64,000 nt of DNA from Streptomyces sp. CBMA152. GTDB taxonomy: Bacteria; Actinomycetota; Actinomycetes; Streptomycetales; Streptomycetaceae. Location of the stretch: positions 496,001 to 560,000 of the forward strand of contig NZ_MECJ01000002.1 in the NCBI RefSeq assembly GCF_014596475.1, given 5' to 3'. The position numbers and the translations under genes are program-made. The notes under the pieces are model-generated. The model saw only the letters and a list, made by a program, of their open reading frames with translations, was not told the DNA's origin and searched no databases. Below, piece by piece: positions 24,113-33,056 of the stretch (positions within the stretch are counted from its first letter, which is position 1; the number at the start of each line of letters is the position of its first letter).

Positions 24113-24712
24113 TTACGCGGACTTGTTGGTGACGTAGAAACCCGGGTCGTGGATGGCCTGGACCTCGATCTCCTCGCCGTGGGCGGTGAGCCACTCCTCG
24201 CGCAGGCGGGAGGCCTCGTCGTCGGCCTGGGAGGCGGGGACGAGGCGGCCGTCGGGGGTGAGACGGTGGGGAATGTCGCCGGCCGGGCGCCAGTCGAAGC
24301 GGGCGGCGATCTTGAAGAGGTCTTCCTGGGTGAGCGGTCCGCCGTTGTCCTTCTCGGCCTGCAGGGCGGTGGGGTGGTAGTCCTCGTAACCGCCGGGCAT
24401 GTGAAGGGTGAGGAAGTGGCAGCCTTCGCCGGGCGGGGTGGCCCAGGTGTGGCGGGTGCCACTGGTGATGTGGGCGAGCGCGCGCGGACCCAGCTCCACG
24501 ACCTCGTCGTCGACCTGGACCAGGAGGGTGCCGGACACGACGTAGTAGGTCTCGGTGGACTCCGCGTGGGTGTGCAGCGGCGGACCGGACCAGGCAGGGC
24601 CCTGACGGGTTTCGACCCAGGACGCCGCGCGGTCGGTCATCGTGCTGGAGAGGAAGATCTCGAATCCTCGGCGGCCTTCGGGCCGCTCGCCGGCGTGGAC
24701 GATGTGGGTCAT
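24113..24712 (-). CDS. Cupin-domain protein
   Basis: A 199-residue single-cupin protein. Cupin motif 1 is PPLHTHAESTETYYVVSG with the metal-ligand His-His-Glu set. Motif 2 contains LAHITSGTRHTWATP with the last His. The C-terminal 80 residues are helical and unclassified. Cupins of this kind may be dioxygenases, isomerases or ligand-binding proteins. The neighbours do not identify the role. It is transcribed away from the lanthipeptide locus. Confidence 0.85.
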   Translation of the reverse strand: MTHIVHAGERPEGRRGFEIFLSSTMTDRAASWVETRQGPAWSGPPLHTHAESTETYYVVSGTLLVQVDDEVVELGPRALAHITSGTRHTWATPPGEGCHFLTLHMPGGYEDYHPTALQAEKDNGGPLTQEDLFKIAARFDWRPAGDIPHRLTPDGRLVPASQADDEASRLREEWLTAHGEEIEVQAIHDPGFYVTNKSA

Positions 24713-24859
24713 AAGGACAGTCGCTTCCTGCTTGATAATGGCTTGAGTTCTGATCTACCCCAAAGCGGGCCTGTTCGTCTGCGGGCACCCGTCCGCAGTC
24801 GAACGCGGACACCCCGCCACCGTGTCCGTCCTCCCAGGTCGGTGTGGCAGGAGACCACG

Positions 24860-24907
24860 ATGTCGCGGCCGCACATCAGGGCGTCAAGGCGGAATGCAGC
24901 CAGGTAG
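24860..24907 (+). CDS. Possible 15-aa ORF (MSRPHIRASRRNAAR)
   Basis: AGGAGA lies five bases before the ATG. The peptide is Arg-rich. It could be a leader of a transcript reading into the lanthipeptide locus or chance. Low confidence. Confidence 0.2.
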   Translation: MSRPHIRASRRNAAR

Positions 24908-25110
24908 CAGGGTCAAGTGGGGGCCGAAAGCGCCTTCTTGAAGGTCGGGGCCGGACGTGATGTACGCGACGGTGGGCAGGATCCGGCAGTTGGGTGACGG
25001 CCTTGTCGTACGGGAGGGGGAACGCTTACTCATCACGACGAGGCGCAGGCTGGGTCTGCGGCGCCAGGTGTTCGTGGCGAACGACCAAGGACTGTGGCCG
25101 GATTCGTCGT

Positions 25111-25138
25111 CTGACAGGTGTTCGGATCCGGCAATACT
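25111..25138 (+). promoter_or_regulatory. Promoter candidate for the lanthipeptide precursor
   Basis: CTGACA, a 16-base spacer, then AATACT, 44 bases before the precursor ATG. A good principal-sigma match by eye. Confidence 0.45.
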
Positions 25139-25182
25139 CGGACTGGGAAATCCGTCCCGATCCCTATGTCCGGAGGCCGCTG

Positions 25183-25383
25183 ATGCCCCAGACCAGTGTT
25201 CCCGCCGCCGCTGTTCTCAACGCCTGGCTGTCGGGCGCCGAGAGTGCGTACGGTCAGTCCAACCCCGCCGGGCCGCTCTACGTCGGCGGCGCGGCCGCCG
25301 AGGCGGCGCTCGTCGACCCGAGCGACTCCCTCTACGGCTTCTGCTCCAGCCCGAGCGGGTCGCACGGCAGTTGGTGTTGCTGA
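25183..25383 (+). CDS. lanA: Class II lanthipeptide precursor peptide
   Basis: A 66-residue peptide with a leader-like N-terminus (MPQTSVPAAAVLNAWLSGAE) and a Cys/Ser-rich end, DSLYGFCSSPSGSHGSWCC. Cys54, Cys65 and Cys66 with several Ser (47, 49, 55, 56, 58, 60, 63) could form up to three lanthionine rings. There is no Thr in the core. A GG at 35-36 could be the leader cleavage site, giving a 30-residue product starting AAAEAALVDP, but this is uncertain. CGGAGG precedes the ATG. A LanM synthetase gene follows after a strong hairpin, which makes the assignment firm as a precursor although no known lantibiotic matches by eye. Confidence 0.85.
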   Translation: MPQTSVPAAAVLNAWLSGAESAYGQSNPAGPLYVGGAAAEAALVDPSDSLYGFCSSPSGSHGSWCC

Positions 25384-25415
25384 CAGTCGCCGGCGACGAG
25401 TGTCGCTAGAGACAA

Positions 25416-25443
25416 GTGGGGAACCGCGCACGCGGTTCCCCAC
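25416..25443 (+). terminator. Attenuating hairpin between lanA and lanM
   Basis: A perfect 12-bp stem (GTGGGGAACCGC / GCGGTTCCCCAC) with a GCAC loop, in the 115-base gap between precursor and synthetase. There is no T-tract. In lantibiotic operons such hairpins let the precursor mRNA outnumber the enzyme mRNA. Confidence 0.7.
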
Positions 25444-25498
25444 ACCCTTGGGGCGCCCGGACGGCGCGAAGGTGCGACGGGATGGGGAGGGCGGACGG

Positions 25499-28312
25499 GT
25501 GGACGTATCGACGCCGAAAGCGAGGGACGAGGCGGAGTGGTTCGCCCGTCCGGTAGGTACGATCGCCCGGCCGTGGCGGGAGGAGCTGGCCCGGCGGCTG
25601 GCCGACGTGGACGCGCTGGACGGCAAGGAGCGGGACGTGGTGCTGGAAGCAGGCCATACCGCCCTGCTCAGGTCCCTGCACGCGAAACTGTCCCGGCTGT
25701 TCCTGATCGAGCTGCACGCACAGCGCATGGCGGCGGGCGACGCGGGCGGATCCGACACGGACACGTGGGCCGCGTTCATCGAGCAGGCAGAGGAGGAGGG
25801 GTATCTCGACCGATTGGCCGGTCGATACCCCACCGTCGGCGCGCGGATCGCGTCGGTGGCGCGGCTGTCGGTGGCGGCGACAGCCGGTTTCGCCGCGCGG
25901 CTCGCCTCGGACCGTGAGCTGCTGCGGCCGCTGCTGGACGCTCCCATGGGCGAGTTGCGGGCGGTCGCGTTCGGGGCGGGCGACACCCACCGAGGTGGGC
26001 TGACGGTCAGTCAGATCGACTTCGACGGCGGGACCGTGATGTACAAGCCCCGCCCTTCCCAGGCCGACGCGGCGCTGGGCGCGCTCCTCGACGAGCTGTT
26101 CGCGGACTTTTCCGGGGCTCCGGCACCGCAGGAGCGCATCCGGGTGCCGCGAACGCTGGTGCGCGAGGGGTACGGGTGGGCCGAGTTCGTCCGCCACCGC
26201 TACTGTGCGGGCGACACCGAACTCGCCGCGTTCTACCGCAACGTAGGACACTGGTTGGCCGTCCTCCGCTTCACCGGCGGCACCGACATGCATGCCGAGA
26301 ACATGATCGCCGCAGGTCCGGTCCCGGTGATCGTGGACGCGGAGACGCTCTTCGACTCTCCCGCGCCCTTCCCGGCCAGCGGCCGGGGCGACGCGGTGGA
26401 CGTGGCGGCGGCGGCCATCCGGCGGACGGTGTTGCGTACCGGACTGCTGCCCGTACGCGGCACCGGCTTCGCGCTCGGCGGGGTGGACATCTCCGGGGCC
26501 GGGGCCCTGCCCGGTCAGCAGCCGCTGATCCCCAACCCGGTGATCGCGGACGGCGGCACGGCGGCGGCCCGCTTCGAGGTGGACCTGGTGGCCATGCCCA
26601 CCGCCGCCAACCACCCAAGCCCCGCCCCGGTGTTGAGTACGTACTGGGACCGGATCCTGGCCGGGTTCCGTGAGATGACCGCGCATCTGCACCGGCCCGG
26701 GACCGACCCGTACCGCCTGCTGCGCCGGTTCGAAGGCGCGCAGGCACGGCGGATCCTGCGGCCGACGCAGGCGTACGTCGACATCGGCCGGATGCTGTGG
26801 CACCCGGCGTCGCTGCACGACGAGCCGGCGGCCGTCGAGCGGGCCCGCGACATCCTGCGGCGCAACGCCGAGGTGCTGCCCGGCGCCCCGACCGACCGTG
26901 CCGCCATCGACGGCGAGATCGCGGACCTGCTGGCCGGGGACGTACCGATGTTCACCTTCACCGTGGACGCGGCCGCCGTGCACGCCACGATCGAGGACTG
27001 GCGCACCGCCGATCTGCCGTTGGAGGAGGCGGTGATCCAGGACGCGTTGGTGGGCGCGTATCTCAACGAGCGTTCGCTGCCTGCGCGTGTGCAGGCCGCC
27101 GCCGACGCCCCGCACGCACGCGACCGCGAGCGGCGCCGCCGCGATCTGGCCGCGCAGATGGTACGGAGGCTGTGCGACGGGGCGGTGCGCGGCGAGGACG
27201 GTACGGTCACCTGGATCAGCCCCGTCTTCACCCCGGCCGGGTGGTCCATCAGGGTGCTGCCCGCCGACCTGTACACCGGGCAGGGCGGGGTGGCGCTCAC
27301 TCTCGCTGAGTACGTGAACGAGGTGCGGGCCGGGCGGGCGGACGAGGTGGCGGGGGTTGCCGAGACGTTCGAGGGTGCATTGCGGGTGCTGGTCGGCACC
27401 GAGGACCGGACGCCGACGCCGTCCGCCGGGGCGTTCAGTGGTGCGGCGTCGCAGGTGTGGACGTGGATGGCGCTGCACCGGGTGCTCGGCGAGGACTGGC
27501 TGCTGGAGCGGGCCGCCGAACGAGCTCTGCTGCTCGCGCGGGGCCCCCTGGTCGAGGACGACGTCGAGGTGGACCTCCTCAACGGAGCGGCCGGGGGCGT
27601 GGTTCCACTGCTGAACCTGGCCGAGGCGACCGGCGAGGACCGCTGGCTCGCGGCCGCCGCGCACATCGGCCGCCGACTGTCGGGTATCGCCACGGTGGAC
27701 GCGAGCGGTGCGCGCTGGACGACCCGGCTCAACCCCGAGGGCATCGGCGGCTTCGCCCACGGCGCCACCGGCATCGGCTGGGCGCTGCGGCGGCTGACCG
27801 TCAGCGAGGCGGGTACCGCCGCCGACCGTCGCGGTTGGGGTGATCTGGCCGAACGGGCCTTCGCCTATCAGGAGTCCCTGTGGCAACCCGAGCAGGGCAA
27901 CTGGCTCGACGTCCGCGTCGGCGCCGAGGAGGACTTCTTCACCAGCTGGTGCCACGGGAGCGCGGGCATCGGCATCGGCATGCTCGACCTCTACCGCCGC
28001 GCAGGCGATCCCGCTCACCTGGACATGGCCCGCCGCGCCGCGCACGCCTGCGCCGCAGAGGGCTTCGGCTGGAGCCACACCCTGTGCCACGGCGACCTCG
28101 GCCTGTGGGAACTCCTCACCTCGATGAACGTCGGCGAGCGCGACGACCTCGACGGTGAAATCCTGACCGGTCTCGAACAGCGGGGCCCGGTGGGCGGATT
28201 GGCCCGCGAGGCTTTCTCCCCGAGCCTGATGTCCGGCCTGTCCGGGGTCCTCCACACGCTCCTACGGATGCACCCGTCGGCCGATCTACCGAATCCGCTG
28301 CTCCTCGACTGA
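25499..28312 (+). CDS. lanM: Class II lanthipeptide synthetase LanM
   Basis: A 937-residue bifunctional enzyme that phosphorylates and eliminates Ser/Thr and then cyclises Cys onto the dehydro residues. The N-terminal dehydratase (DUF4135) has TVMYKPRPSQADAALGALLD and the kinase-like GGTDMHAENMIAAGPVPVIVDAETLF near residues 260-277. The C-terminal LanC-like cyclase has zinc ligands Cys818 (WCHGSAGIGIG) and Cys863-His864 (SHTLCHGDLGLWELL). The length is on the short side for LanM but both halves look intact. The GTG at 25499 has GGAGGG eight bases upstream; the frame stays open to 25196 but overlaps the precursor. No LanT transporter/protease or immunity gene lies nearby. Confidence 0.95.
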   Translation: MDVSTPKARDEAEWFARPVGTIARPWREELARRLADVDALDGKERDVVLEAGHTALLRSLHAKLSRLFLIELHAQRMAAGDAGGSDTDTWAAFIEQAEEEGYLDRLAGRYPTVGARIASVARLSVAATAGFAARLASDRELLRPLLDAPMGELRAVAFGAGDTHRGGLTVSQIDFDGGTVMYKPRPSQADAALGALLDELFADFSGAPAPQERIRVPRTLVREGYGWAEFVRHRYCAGDTELAAFYRNVGHWLAVLRFTGGTDMHAENMIAAGPVPVIVDAETLFDSPAPFPASGRGDAVDVAAAAIRRTVLRTGLLPVRGTGFALGGVDISGAGALPGQQPLIPNPVIADGGTAAARFEVDLVAMPTAANHPSPAPVLSTYWDRILAGFREMTAHLHRPGTDPYRLLRRFEGAQARRILRPTQAYVDIGRMLWHPASLHDEPAAVERARDILRRNAEVLPGAPTDRAAIDGEIADLLAGDVPMFTFTVDAAAVHATIEDWRTADLPLEEAVIQDALVGAYLNERSLPARVQAAADAPHARDRERRRRDLAAQMVRRLCDGAVRGEDGTVTWISPVFTPAGWSIRVLPADLYTGQGGVALTLAEYVNEVRAGRADEVAGVAETFEGALRVLVGTEDRTPTPSAGAFSGAASQVWTWMALHRVLGEDWLLERAAERALLLARGPLVEDDVEVDLLNGAAGGVVPLLNLAEATGEDRWLAAAAHIGRRLSGIATVDASGARWTTRLNPEGIGGFAHGATGIGWALRRLTVSEAGTAADRRGWGDLAERAFAYQESLWQPEQGNWLDVRVGAEEDFFTSWCHGSAGIGIGMLDLYRRAGDPAHLDMARRAAHACAAEGFGWSHTLCHGDLGLWELLTSMNVGERDDLDGEILTGLEQRGPVGGLAREAFSPSLMSGLSGVLHTLLRMHPSADLPNPLLLD

Positions 28313-28465
28313 CGTATGACGTTCAGGGTTGATTTTCAGCCAAGGTTGGCCTGGCCGGCGCCGTCAAGGACTTAAGTCCCTAGGCCACCATGGTGATCGG
28401 GGATTGCATGGCGTACCAGGAATTCCGTCCCGTACGCCCATGCCGCCGAAAGGTCACGAATCCCC

Positions 28466-29476
28466 ATGTCGCAAACCCCCACGCCCCGGATATCCGGGGT
28501 TTCCCGGCGGAACCTGTTGGCTTTGGCGCCTGCTGCGGGCGTAGCCGCCACGATTCCGCTCTCGCTCGCCGCCGCGACCCCCGCGCAGGCCGCACCTCCC
28601 AAGAAGGGAGCTGCCCGTTCCCTCCAGGAGATCACTGATGCCTGGGGCGGTTGGATGGCCCGCGAACGCCATCCCTCGTCCCGGGGCTGCCGTTTCACCG
28701 CCTCCACGGACTACGGAAAGCAGAGTTTCCTCGCCGACTATCACCGCCATCAGGTCCGCACGAAGTATTCCGGCATCACCTACGACCCGAGTGCGCCCTC
28801 TCCGATTCCCGGCCAGGTCAGTTCGATCACCACCAACTACCGTAACGGTACGGAAGTCGAGCAGACCGTCACGTACAAGCAGAGCAAGACGACGGAACAG
28901 GACCTGCGGATCTCGGTGACCGAATCGCTGAAGATCGGCGTGACGATGGAGGTATCGGCAGAGATCCCGGCGGTCGCGAAGGTGAGCGAGACGACGTCGA
29001 TCGAAGCGAGCCTTTCCTCGACGCAGGAATTCACGCACAAGGAGACGCAGACCTGGAGCGTCGACCTGCCGTTGAAGGTTCCGGCGAAGTCGGTCGTCGA
29101 GGCGTCGTTGGTGGTGGGGACCCAGCGGTACGACATCGACTGGTCGGCCACGGTGTCGATGTCCGGGATGGTGGCCGTGTGGTTCAACGAAAAGGTCGAC
29201 CTCAATGGTGGGTCGGATGTCCACTGGCTCTGGTTCGTCCCGATCCAGGACGTCTTCCGCGACTGCCGCACCCACAACATCGTCGACACGACGGGTTACG
29301 AGATCACAGCGGACGCGACCGTGAACGCGTTCGCGACCGGCACGTTCAGCGGCGGCCAGGGCGTCTCCCTGAACATCAACACGGTCCAAAAGCCCCTGGA
29401 CAACCGCGCGGCCCCGCAGACGCTTACGGTGCCATTGACCCCGGACGGCAAGCGGTCGGTTGTGGCGGGCCGCTGA
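28466..29476 (+). CDS. Secreted aerolysin/ETX-MTX2-like beta-pore-forming protein
   Basis: A 336-residue exported protein. The N-terminus is a Tat-type signal (SRRNLLALAPAAGVAATIPL, then ATPAQA). After a short Cys-containing head, a long stretch of alternating Ser/Thr/Glu/Val beta-strand follows (KTTEQDLRISVTESLKIGVT, ASLSSTQEFTHKETQTWSVD, LPLKVPAKSVVEASLVVG). This is characteristic of the ETX/MTX2 family of aerolysin-like toxins, including the putative insertion loop. Two Cys (CRFTAS, RDCRTH) might form a disulfide. It lies 153 bases after lanM and could be cotranscribed. Lytic activity is inferred from the fold; such proteins in soil bacteria may act on insects, protozoa or other cells. Confidence 0.78.
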   Translation: MSQTPTPRISGVSRRNLLALAPAAGVAATIPLSLAAATPAQAAPPKKGAARSLQEITDAWGGWMARERHPSSRGCRFTASTDYGKQSFLADYHRHQVRTKYSGITYDPSAPSPIPGQVSSITTNYRNGTEVEQTVTYKQSKTTEQDLRISVTESLKIGVTMEVSAEIPAVAKVSETTSIEASLSSTQEFTHKETQTWSVDLPLKVPAKSVVEASLVVGTQRYDIDWSATVSMSGMVAVWFNEKVDLNGGSDVHWLWFVPIQDVFRDCRTHNIVDTTGYEITADATVNAFATGTFSGGQGVSLNINTVQKPLDNRAAPQTLTVPLTPDGKRSVVAGR

Positions 29477-29491
29477 GGATGTGGTTGACGA

Positions 29492-29518
29492 GGCGCCGCT
29501 GCCGGTGGCGGCGGCGCC
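29492..29518. terminator. Hairpin between pore-former and convergent hydrolase
   Basis: GGCGCCGC and GCGGCGCC pair across an 11-base loop, 16 bases after the pore-former stop. Likely terminator. Confidence 0.55.
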
Positions 29519-29577
29519 ACACTCCTGTGACCGGGGCGTGTCCGTCCGCAATGAGCAGGTGCTGAACAACCCGCCAC

Positions 29578-30483
29578 TCACTGGAGCCGTGCTTGCTCGA
29601 CCACGGCAAGAACGGCCTTCGCGACGGCTTCCGGCTGGCTGCGGTGGATGTAGTGACCCGCATCATGCACCTCTATGTGCTGTCCCTGATCGGCCGCAGC
29701 GGCGATCTGGGCCTGCAACGCGGTCCACCGGGTGCGCATCCCGTTGGGCAAGCCCAGTGTTGCGCTCAGCACAGAGACCGGAACAGCAGGAAGGGGCGAG
29801 GACGCACGCATCTGTCGAGCGACGGGCATGTGCCGCTCGATCACCCGGTTTTCGGCCAGTGCGGTGCGGATATGGTGGGCGTCTCCATGGCAGGCCATGT
29901 GCGCGTCGATGAGCAGATTCTGGGTCCGCGGGTCACTCGTCAGCGCCTGAGCCGCCTGGACGGCCTCCTTGCGCAGCATGGGTTCGGCGAGCCCGAGAGC
30001 CTTCCTGGCGCTGAGAAAGCGGAGGGACATTGTGTCCGCCACTCGGCCGATCCAGGGGCGAAACTCCTCGTGGGCAGGGTCCACCAGCACGAGCCCGGAT
30101 ATCAGCGCGGGAGCTGTCCACGCCACTTGCTGGGCCAGCAAGCCGCCCCAGCTGTTGCCGACCAGCACAGAAGGTTCCTGTGTCACATCCGACAGCAATG
30201 CGGTCAGATCCTGCACGGAGGACTCGACGGTGAGGTCTTTGACCGGGTCGCTCAGACCGAGGCCGGCTCGGTCGTACACGATGACCCGTGTGTGCAGGGC
30301 CAGGGTCGGCAGAATCGGCGCCCATGTCAGCCCCGGAGTGCCGCTGGCCGCCTCCAACACCACCGTTGGTCTGCCCGCCCCCGCCGCGACCCATCGTAAG
30401 ACACGTCCTCCCCGGTCCAACTCACCACACGTAGCCCCGCCCGGTAACAGCCCTGCTAACGCCCGCACCACAACATCACTCAT
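29578..30483 (-). CDS. Alpha/beta-hydrolase
   Basis: A 301-residue hydrolase. PTVVLEAASGTPGLTW is the oxyanion region, with Glu replacing the usual His-Gly. VIVYDRAGLGLSDP is typical of the fold, the nucleophile Ser is in VLVGNSWGGLLAQQ, and the His is in EVHDAGHYIHRSQPE. The middle lid has LSARKALGLAEPMLRKEA. It has no signal peptide and so is cytoplasmic. The gene is oriented toward the pore-former gene and away from the DinB gene's stop. The substrate is unknown. Confidence 0.88.
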   Translation of the reverse strand: MSDVVVRALAGLLPGGATCGELDRGGRVLRWVAAGAGRPTVVLEAASGTPGLTWAPILPTLALHTRVIVYDRAGLGLSDPVKDLTVESSVQDLTALLSDVTQEPSVLVGNSWGGLLAQQVAWTAPALISGLVLVDPAHEEFRPWIGRVADTMSLRFLSARKALGLAEPMLRKEAVQAAQALTSDPRTQNLLIDAHMACHGDAHHIRTALAENRVIERHMPVARQMRASSPLPAVPVSVLSATLGLPNGMRTRWTALQAQIAAAADQGQHIEVHDAGHYIHRSQPEAVAKAVLAVVEQARLQ

Positions 30484-30544
30484 GGCTCCCCCTACTCAGC
30501 CGACCTCACCGACCCGATCCGATTCGGCGACGTCCCGCTGGAGC

Positions 30545-31048
30545 CTATTCGTCGACCACTCCGTCGACCGCTTCGCGCAGCAGGTCGGCGTGTCCGTTGT
30601 GGCGGGCGTACTCCTCGATCATGTGCGTCAGGACGTAGCGCAGTGAGATGGTCTCTCCTCGGAACTCCACGGTGTCATCGAGGGATTCGAAGGTGTCCGT
30701 GATGGCGCGGGAGCCCGCACACGCCTCCTGCCAGAACGCGAACGCCTCGTCGACGTCGGCGTCCTCCACCAGGAATTCACCGTAGACACCGTCGACGGCG
30801 GGCCAGAGGGCCTTGCCCTGCTCCGCGCTGAGCACCATACGGAACCAACTGCGCTCGACCTCGGCCGCGTGCCGGACGAGGCCGAGGAGTGACAGGCCCG
30901 AAGTGGCTATCGGTTTCCGCTTCAGCTGCTCACCGTTCAACCCCTGGCACTTCATCGCCAAAGTGGTGCGTTGGTAGTCGAGGAACGAGGTCAGCGACGC
31001 ACGCTCGCCGCCCATCTTGGAAGGGTGTATGCGCTGGTCATTACTCAT
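30545..31048 (-). CDS. DinB-family (DUF664-like) putative metal-dependent thiol transferase
   Basis: A 167-residue four-helix-bundle protein. LVRHAAEVERSWFRMVL and MIEEYARHNGHADLLREAVD provide the three His ligands of the DinB/mycothiol-dependent superfamily. Actinobacterial members use mycothiol or bacillithiol in detoxification, so a mycothiol S-transferase or isomerase role is likely but unproven. It is encoded just upstream of the alpha/beta-hydrolase on the same strand (61-base gap), possibly as one transcript. Confidence 0.87.
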   Translation of the reverse strand: MSNDQRIHPSKMGGERASLTSFLDYQRTTLAMKCQGLNGEQLKRKPIATSGLSLLGLVRHAAEVERSWFRMVLSAEQGKALWPAVDGVYGEFLVEDADVDEAFAFWQEACAGSRAITDTFESLDDTVEFRGETISLRYVLTHMIEEYARHNGHADLLREAVDGVVDE

Positions 31049-31420
31049 CGGGCGATCATGTCAGAGGGCCGGCTGACCGAGCCGCCTCGAAGGCCGGGGT
31101 TGGATGGCCGGAGCGACCGGCCCGGAGGTGATGACGGCGGGTAAGGCGGCCGATGCCGGGGCTGTCCGTGTAGCGCGCCTCCGCCGGAGGGAACCGGACC
31201 CGGCCCACCGGCGGTGCGCCAGTTCCGAGCTTCGCTCGTCTGCCACCTACAGCGGGCCCACCGACCGCCGACGCCTCCACGTACTGGTCCTGCTCCCCGT
31301 ACCTTCAACCGCTCGCGGCACGGAAACACCCACGAGAGTGAACCTGCCACACGATTCCGCAATAGCGTCCCAACCATGCGCATGTAGCGGTGAGATGGAC
31401 CCCTCACTCAAGGGGGACCC
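31049..31420. other. 372-base region with no recognised gene
   Basis: It lies between the divergent DinB and lipoprotein genes. It is GC-rich, with a small CTCCGCCGGAG palindrome near 31181. Several frames are open, but none has a family resemblance, RBS or consistent third-position bias. It presumably holds both promoters. Confidence 0.5.
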
Positions 31421-31942
31421 GTGACTGGTAACCGTATTGCCGCCTCCGCACTCGCGGCCGGTCTGCTGCTCGCCGGATGCAGCAGCACAACGCCGCCCAC
31501 CGTTGACGGACGCCCCGGCAGCGCAGGAGTCGGCAGCTCCACCGGCCGGGCCGCAGACGCCTCCAGCGCGTTCGCCGTCATCGCCGCAGCCGTCCCCACG
31601 GCCAAGGTCGGCAGCGTCATCACCGCCGCGACCGACGCGAACCACCTCCTGGGCCGACCCGGCCAGTACACGTCGAAAGTCACCTTCACCGACCGCCGCG
31701 TCCTCGCCGCGGACGCTCAAGGCTTCAAGCCCGGCGACGTCGAACTCGGCGGCGCCATGGAGGTGTTCGCAGCACACGGCGATGCGGAAACCCGAGCCGC
31801 ATACATCCAGGCCGTCACGAAAAGCATCCCGGTCCTCGCCGAATACGACTACGTCCACGGCACCACCGTCGTCCGCGTCAGCCACTTCCTGACCCCCGCC
31901 CAGGCCAAGGAATACGACGCCGCAGCCGTGAACCTCGGGTAG
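31421..31942 (+). CDS. Lipoprotein, unknown function
   Basis: A 173-residue secreted lipoprotein. The signal peptide and lipobox are clear (RIAASALAAGLLLAGCSS, lipidated at the Cys). A Ser/Gly-rich tether leads to a globular domain of about 110 residues beginning GRPGQYTSKVTFTDRR. The GTG at 31421 is preceded by AGGGGGAC. I do not recognise the domain, though the DVELGGAMEVFAAHGDAETR segment suggests a ligand- or protein-binding alpha/beta fold. It should be anchored to the outer face of the membrane. Confidence 0.8.
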   Translation: MTGNRIAASALAAGLLLAGCSSTTPPTVDGRPGSAGVGSSTGRAADASSAFAVIAAAVPTAKVGSVITAATDANHLLGRPGQYTSKVTFTDRRVLAADAQGFKPGDVELGGAMEVFAAHGDAETRAAYIQAVTKSIPVLAEYDYVHGTTVVRVSHFLTPAQAKEYDAAAVNLG

Positions 31943-31991
31943 CCGGGGCCAGAAATGATCTCGGGGGCCGTCGGCGCCGGGCTGCTTGATG

Positions 31992-33056
31992 TCAATTCTC
32001 AGTGCGTGCGGTGATCCCGGCCGGTTCGGGGTTCGTGGTGAGGAGGTCGTGGCCGAGGCGGGTGAGGGTGTGGTGGACCTCGCGGCCGTGGCGTTCGGTG
32101 GTGATGGTTCCGGCCGTCCGCAGCGCATTGGTGTGCGCGGAGACCGAGGGCGCAGTGATGCTCAGCCGGTCGGCGAGTTCCTTGGTGGTGCACGGGCCCC
32201 GGCCGATCGCGCGCAGGGCCCGGGCCCGCGCGGGGCCGATCAGTGTGGCGAGCCCGTCCGGTCCCGGCGCGGTCCGATCGAGCCCGGGCCACGGGCCCAC
32301 CGGGTGGAACAGCACCGGTTGACGCCCCTGCGGGAGGAAGAAACCTATCCCGCCTTCGAGGAAGATCGAGGGGCGGAGTTCCAGGCCGTAACCGCCCAGC
32401 GTGAAGGTGTTCTCGCCGTGCCAGGGAGCCTCGGAGTATCGCAGGAGGCCTGCCTCGTTCCAGCTGAGCCGGGGGTGCACGCTTTCCAGGAGTTCACCGA
32501 CACCCCGCTGGGCGCAGGTGTGCATCCGACGGGAGATGTCGGCCCGTAACTGCCGTTGGATGTCCGGCCAGTCGGGAGCCAGACACCGGGTGTACAACGC
32601 CCGGGCCGCATGGGTCAGGCGTCGTAGCCCGTCGCTTCCCGCGTCGTACAACTCCCTGACGATTCGGGGTGGTTCGGCTCCTCTGTTGCCGGTACGACCG
32701 TCGGTGTCCTCTGGGTCGTAGAGGTGGCCATAGGCGGCGGACAGGTCCGCGCGGACCTGTCCGTCCGGCACGCTGCGGATGGCGTCGAGTTCGTCGCCGA
32801 TACGCCGGTGTTCGACATCGATCTGCGCGCTCAGGAAGTCCGGCAGGCCGGTGGGGCTCACGGCGCAGAGCTCCATCAACGGCCCGGCCGCCTGCGGCAC
32901 GTGTGCGCGCACGCGCCGCCACCAACGGTCGCGCGTCGTCGAACCGGCGTAGTGCGGGCATTCCTGCGGGACCATTCCGCAGATCACATGGTCCAGCGGC
33001 GAGGTGGCGAACCGTGTGCGGGCCAAGTCCTCGACGGTGAAGGCCAGTTCCAGCAC
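31992..33056 (-). CDS. ArsR-like winged-helix regulator with large N-terminal domain
   Basis: A 354-residue regulator with the HTH at the C-terminus: IGPARARALRAIGRGPCTTK, then ELADRLSITAPSVSAHTNAL and a beta wing (GTITTERHGREVHHTLT). The N-terminal 250 residues resemble the DUF5937-type domain of actinobacterial ArsR relatives. The GTG at 33056, with GAGGGAGA upstream, gives the natural start VLELAFTVEDLART; the open frame to 33209 is not needed. Cysteines are few, so metal sensing of the classical ArsR kind is not evident. The target may be its own promoter or the small ORF region upstream. Confidence 0.82.
   Translation of the reverse strand: MLELAFTVEDLARTRFATSPLDHVICGMVPQECPHYAGSTTRDRWWRRVRAHVPQAAGPLMELCAVSPTGLPDFLSAQIDVEHRRIGDELDAIRSVPDGQVRADLSAAYGHLYDPEDTDGRTGNRGAEPPRIVRELYDAGSDGLRRLTHAARALYTRCLAPDWPDIQRQLRADISRRMHTCAQRGVGELLESVHPRLSWNEAGLLRYSEAPWHGENTFTLGGYGLELRPSIFLEGGIGFFLPQGRQPVLFHPVGPWPGLDRTAPGPDGLATLIGPARARALRAIGRGPCTTKELADRLSITAPSVSAHTNALRTAGTITTERHGREVHHTLTRLGHDLLTTNPEPAGITARTEN

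Larger units (their letters stand above)
24713..25182. other. 470-base region between cupin and lanthipeptide genes
   Basis: No convincing large gene. It holds the cupin promoter on the left, a possible 15-codon ORF at 24860-24907, and a good promoter for the precursor at 25111-25138. A reading frame from 24957 (MMYATVGRIRQLGDG...) runs into the precursor gene out of frame and has a TTA codon; I do not count it as a gene. Confidence 0.5.

Noticed and set aside
24957..25409. ORF starting MMYATVGRIRQL before the lanthipeptide precursor
   Set aside because: It overlaps the precursor and the promoter, contains TTA, has no family match, and its composition drifts to non-coding after about 50 codons.
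31049..31420. Possible tRNA or small RNA in the GC-rich gap
   Set aside because: No cloverleaf, T-arm GTTCGA motif or terminator-bounded unit could be built.
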